NCBI RefSeq assembly: GCF_958295425.1
Contig: NC_081153.1
Location: 12,177,001-12,241,000 of the forward strand
Reading direction: 5' to 3'
Source of the DNA: Solea solea
Taxonomy: Eukaryota > Chordata > Actinopteri > Pleuronectiformes > Soleidae
Length of the DNA stretch: 64,000 nt
In this document: one piece after another, positions 31,121 to 64,000 of the stretch
Layout of the letters: every line of letters starts with the position of its first letter
Position numbering within the stretch: position 1 is the stretch's first letter
The notes under the pieces: generated by a model
Database searches by the model: none
Seen by the model: the letters and a program-made list of their open reading frames with translations, nothing else
What the model was told of the DNA's origin: nothing
Translations under genes and position numbers: made by a program

Positions 31121-33879
31121 AAAAGGTCGAATTTGGAGGAGCTGTGTTCAAAGGGCGTCTCTAATGGAACTGCTTGTGCAGTGTGTTTTGTGAGTGATAG
31201 TGTGTGTATATAAGAGACTATGCAAGCGGCTGTGTTTATAGTCCACATACAATATGAGTCATTAGCTTTGTCAAAGTGTGTGTGTGTGTAAAATTAACTT
31301 ATACCCTATCTTTTTACAGCCATGCCCATTTCCTGTATAGCACCAGGGGGCATCGTAAAAACCATTACGTTCAAATGTTAGCACAGTGTAGCCTTTGCAA
31401 GCCAGCGAGGGAGTTTTAAAGCACAAACGCACCGCAGTACGTTACACATATACACTCACATGAGAGCAGATCTGATTAGAGTCTAACTATGTGACGGTTT
31501 ATCATGAGAGCAAATAACACAGTGGAGAGACAGTGGAGCGGATTCCATCACATGTACTTGTCATTTTTATTCTGTGTTTAATCCCAGTGGGATTTACCTG
31601 GCTAAATAAAGGTTAATATTATAATGCAATTACCTGTAGGTAAAAATGCAGACATATTGCAGTTATGCATGACTATTCAAATCCATTGAATACATTCAAA
31701 ATAGGTATGGAATCGTGCATTTCTTTTAGCTTTGCATGTCCATAAACTCTGATGACCCCTAGTGGTGCCATTAAAAAAAGACATCAGATACAGAGAATGC
31801 ATTGTAAATGGCCGGGGAAAACACATTCAGTCGACTGCATTGAATTTTATTACAAAAATATCAAACTAAAGCTGACATCCATAATGCTGCATTACTGGCT
31901 TTTCCCCCCCTCACTCCTGTCTTTATTTTCTCCTTCTGTTCTTGTGTAGTGAAGATATTATTGATTTACAGTTTCGTAACTGGTAACGTAACTATAATGA
32001 CACTGTAAGAATTACACCTTGTGTAGTTGACTATGACTGTGAATTATTTCTTGCTTTTGCAACAAGAAAGATTTTGTTTAATTTAATTCCAATCTAAACT
32101 CAATGTTATGCTTAATTTCTTGTGAAAACAAATCTTTTTTTTTTTTTTTTTAATTGTTCTTTTGCCATCATTTTGCATTAGGAAAGCCATTAACAGAACT
32201 AGTGGTGGCCAGTGAGACTGCCTCATCATGTCTAGAAACTGAAAGTACAGCTGCAACGGCTGTGTGTGAGCATCTACATAGGATGTATAGTGCTTGACTT
32301 CCCCTTATGCATCCGAGCTGGTACAAAACCTGACGTGCCACATCATCCTTGTATGAGTTGACAATGTTTCAAAGAGCTTCCTGTGATTAATGTCTCCGAT
32401 TGCACTTGAAACCCCCATAAATGTTTAATACGATCAAGTGACTGTGCAGAACAGAGTCCAGAGATTAAATCATGAAAAGACCATCAATGAATATCTATTT
32501 CAATAGCAGAGAAGCGGATTGTTGACCCACTGATTCCAAACCAGTGCAAAAGTGTATAACTGCCCTAAATGAACAGGAAATGCCTGTTTTTATTTGAGAG
32601 TAACGCATCCTATTTTTTTAAAAAAAGAATGCTTTTCATTTTAGTGTTTGTTTTATTTATGTTTTTAATATAGAAAATGTCTAATATTTCCAACTAACTT
32701 TCATGTCATGTGACCTACTGAATCCAAACCTATGCCAGGTATTTTTTTAATAACTGACTTAAAACACTGTATTAAGACAATAAAACAGCACAAACCTTTA
32801 AAAAAAAAATCAGATTCTTAACACTTAAATTGTTATATGAATATTAAATAAACAATACTTAACATGCATCCTGTACATCCAGTCCAAGTTATTTGTATTA
32901 TGCTGCTTGTCATGCTGGCAGTTGGAAGAGACGTGTCACTGTGACAGAGAACAGTGAACTTTGACACTAAAACTAGTTGTTTTTTCCCAGACATAACAGA
33001 GAACCGGGAGGTTTGACGCCTAATGTAATGGCATAGAGACGACGATGGACAACAAGAGATACAACAAAAGGTCAACGTTGGGGTCTTTAAAAGTTTCTGG
33101 ATCATCAGACTGAGGACATGTTGTTGCAGTGTCCACATGAGGGCGTTATTGTGCCATTTTACAGTTTTGAGGACACTGTCATGACACCTATGCACGTCAT
33201 GCCTCATTTTTGCCATTGGGTGACGCTAAAAATCTAGTCAGCTGCCTAAATACGCAGATTAATGTATGGCAACGAGAGCGGGGGTGGGGGAGAGAGGGCG
33301 AGAGAGAGAAAGAGGAAGCAAGCAATATGTCTTGCAATGATTTCATTTTCTTTCGTTTTTGTTTATTTACCCAGAAAATCCTCTCCCCTCCTTTCTCTGC
33401 CCCTCACCTCATTATTTCTGTCACTCTCTTCTGCATAATGCCTGAACAAACCTTTTCTGTTTGTGTTGTTTCACTTATTTTTTCCTCCCACAAAGCACTT
33501 ACACAGCTGCACCTCATTGTAAACTATATTGCTGAACTTTTCTTTTTGTCTATGTGTTTACATTATGCAGAGAGTGATGGAACAGGGGCGATGTCAGTGT
33601 GTGAAGAATCTGTTTCCCGTCTTCACTGGTTTTAATGGGATATCCATCTGCGGCTGTGTTGGCGGCTTTTGTTCTGCTGTGTAATTGCACCTCCATGAAT
33701 CCTGAGATAAGGACGCAGTTCGCTGCCCAGACAAAGACAGATGTTGCAGATGAAGAAAAACGCATGTTAACTGTTCTGTTTCTGACTTTGTCTTTACTGT
33801 GTCTCCTCCACACTGACAAACTCTCCCATTCGACCACAGTTGTTGTTGAGAGTGACTGATGCCTCCCACCATTGCGCGC

Positions 33880-34214
33880 TGAGGAGAGACGATCATTGAA
33901 TCCAGCGGCACAATAATGGCCCCGCTGACAGAGTCTCCGGCTCTCACGGTCGTCCCCGGCTATCACCTGAACTGCACCTGTGGGCTTCATCTCCCTCTTG
34001 TCATTGACACACGCAACACAAGCGCCTGGCGCGCGGGTGCGCGCAGCGCGCGGGCGCACTCGCCGTCGACTTGGGATCGCGTTGTGCTGAGTTGACCGAA
34101 TAGCTGCTCGTTCATAAAGGTTCCGCGGCTTCAGTGGGAGCACCTCACACATTTGGACGACTTTCACCCTCTCCTCAGTAACTTTGATGGGGACTTCGAC
34201 ATTAAGCAGGGAAA
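33880..34214 (+). promoter_or_regulatory. kcnh8: kcnh8 CpG-rich promoter/5' UTR region
   Basis: GC- and CpG-rich DNA runs up to the kcnh8 start codon, with an alternating GCGC block at about 34028-34056 that could form hairpins or Z-DNA. No TATA box is evident. The start point is not determined. A 231-codon minus-strand open frame (33550-34245) crosses it and is probably a by-product of GC content. Confidence 0.45.
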
Positions 34215-62838
<28,624 letters not shown>

Positions 62839-64000
62839 GTGAGTACTTGGAAGGGAAAATGATGGAGTAGAGTGAAGACCTTTCCAACTCTCTTGCTTGC
62901 TGATGACGGCATTCTTCCTTTCAGCTCAGTGCGGTGATACTGAGCACATACTACTGCATTCAGCAGGCATGTAAAGTCAGGTGCTGTCAGAGTTTAGATG
63001 TGTTCTACCCGGGATGATGTGAAAATCTGAAAGCAGACTGTGATTTTCTTCATTTTGCTGCTTATTGCCTTGATGTGAAAAGACAGACCGGTAGTGTGTC
63101 ATTGTTAGCATGACATTGAATTTGATGAATCGTGACAAAACACAATGCGACTGCAGATATTCAGACTAAATAAAGAAATCCCTACAAGAGTACAAGTACA
63201 GGTCTCTCTCTGTAACATTAACAGCCAGTTATCCATAGGATTAAATGGTTGCTGTAAATAAATGAGGAAAAAAATAAGAAGAATTTATCCTAAAAAATTC
63301 TTAGTCTATTTCTGGGTCTCAATGAAGAACACATGAAGTGAAGTGTTGCAACAGGTCGACTTTGTTATACAGCAGGTAGTGGTCGTCCTTTTTTCATTCT
63401 GACTCTGTATGGTGGTTAAATGTGGTTAATTGAACATTGTATTGGCTGAGCAGAGATGAGGGATTGTATGTTTTCATTTTATCTACATTTCTCTTTCTCG
63501 CCGAGGGAGCAAAACTCTTTGTCACGCTCAGTGCACAATCAATATGAAGGAAACAGTGGACTGAGGAATCTGTGGAATAAATGGCTCAACGATTGTGGCT
63601 CACACTAAAAGCTGTACGGCTAAAATATTAGGCATTAAAAAAAAGCGCCACTTTTCCCATTTCTTGATCATATTAATCTAACGTGTTTTTAGCGCAGAAG
63701 CGAAGAAAAATTGAAGATTCATTGCTCTTTGTTTCCAAATCAGAGAGCTGCTGCTTCTTTTCAGCAAGCAAGTGTCGATGTGTTTTTTGTTGCGGCTCTT
63801 GTTTCTACCCATAGTTCCATTGAAACAGGGTTTCAAAACCATCTCACGCACAATAAATCACTTTGCACAAGTATCGACGTGTCGTTCGGGCGTTAAAGCA
63901 CCGACCGCGGTCACATGACAGTCCTCTCTGAAAAGACACCACATGCAGCGGAGTTTGAAGGACCAAATACTGATTCAAGAGGTCCTTGCCTGTAGCTATG
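62839..64000 (+). other. kcnh8: start of kcnh8 intron 7
   Basis: No exon or repeat was recognised up to the window end. The pore-coding exons must lie further on. Confidence 0.5.

Larger units (their letters stand above)
28600..33880. other. satb1-kcnh8 intergenic stretch, repeat-rich
   Basis: No gene was recognised. It holds an ATT repeat (29117-29149), a CAG/GT repeat (29654-29704), CATATA-rich palindromic DNA (29860-29912), a 17-base minisatellite (29913-30150) and a probable interspersed repeat near 30911-31120 (CAATTTTATTTATAAAGCAC type). 31200-33880 is AT-rich with nothing recognised. Confidence 0.5.

Overview
The window is vertebrate nuclear DNA, almost certainly from a teleost fish. 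It has spliced genes with GT-AG introns, CpG-rich promoter patches, many dinucleotide repeats, fish-type MITEs, a SINE and a 5'-truncated L2-clade LINE. No prokaryotic, viral or CRISPR feature was seen. Three genes are recognised by translating their exons: tbc1d5, satb1 and kcnh8. To my knowledge this is the same order and orientation (TBC1D5-SATB1-KCNH8) as on human 3p24, so the block looks like an ancient conserved linkage.

Layout. 1-4948 (minus): the first twelve coding exons of tbc1d5, a Rab GTPase-activating protein acting with retromer and autophagy. Non-coding 5' exons lie at 5241-5292 and about 11294-11450, with a CpG-rich promoter behind them that carries a perfect CLEAR/E-box palindrome. 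14706-25210 (minus): the complete coding region of satb1 in ten exons (874 codons by my splice model). It keeps the ubiquitin-like, CUTL and both CUT domains, but the linker to the homeodomain is long and unusual and the homeodomain third helix has diverged. 26817-27558: an ACTAT-type satellite just upstream of the satb1 promoter. 27694-28583 (minus): three exons of a CREB1/CREM-like gene (N-terminus, Q1 region, KID) with no bZIP part found and a ruined PKA site; probably a remnant. 34215-62838 (plus): the first seven coding exons of kcnh8, an ELK-type voltage-gated potassium channel, from the PAS cap through S5; pore and cyclic-nucleotide-binding homology domain lie beyond the window. Its first intron is 14.3 kb and holds a SINE, a hAT-like MITE and two L2 pieces.

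The three genes do not form a pathway. tbc1d5 acts in endosome/retromer traffic, satb1 in chromatin looping and transcription, kcnh8 in neuronal membrane excitability. satb1 and kcnh8 are transcribed away from each other across about 8 kb holding the satellite and the CREB-like fragment. All exon limits come from reading splice sites and codon phase by eye. All phases join without a break within each gene, which is strong internal support. Residue comparisons with human proteins are from memory of those families.
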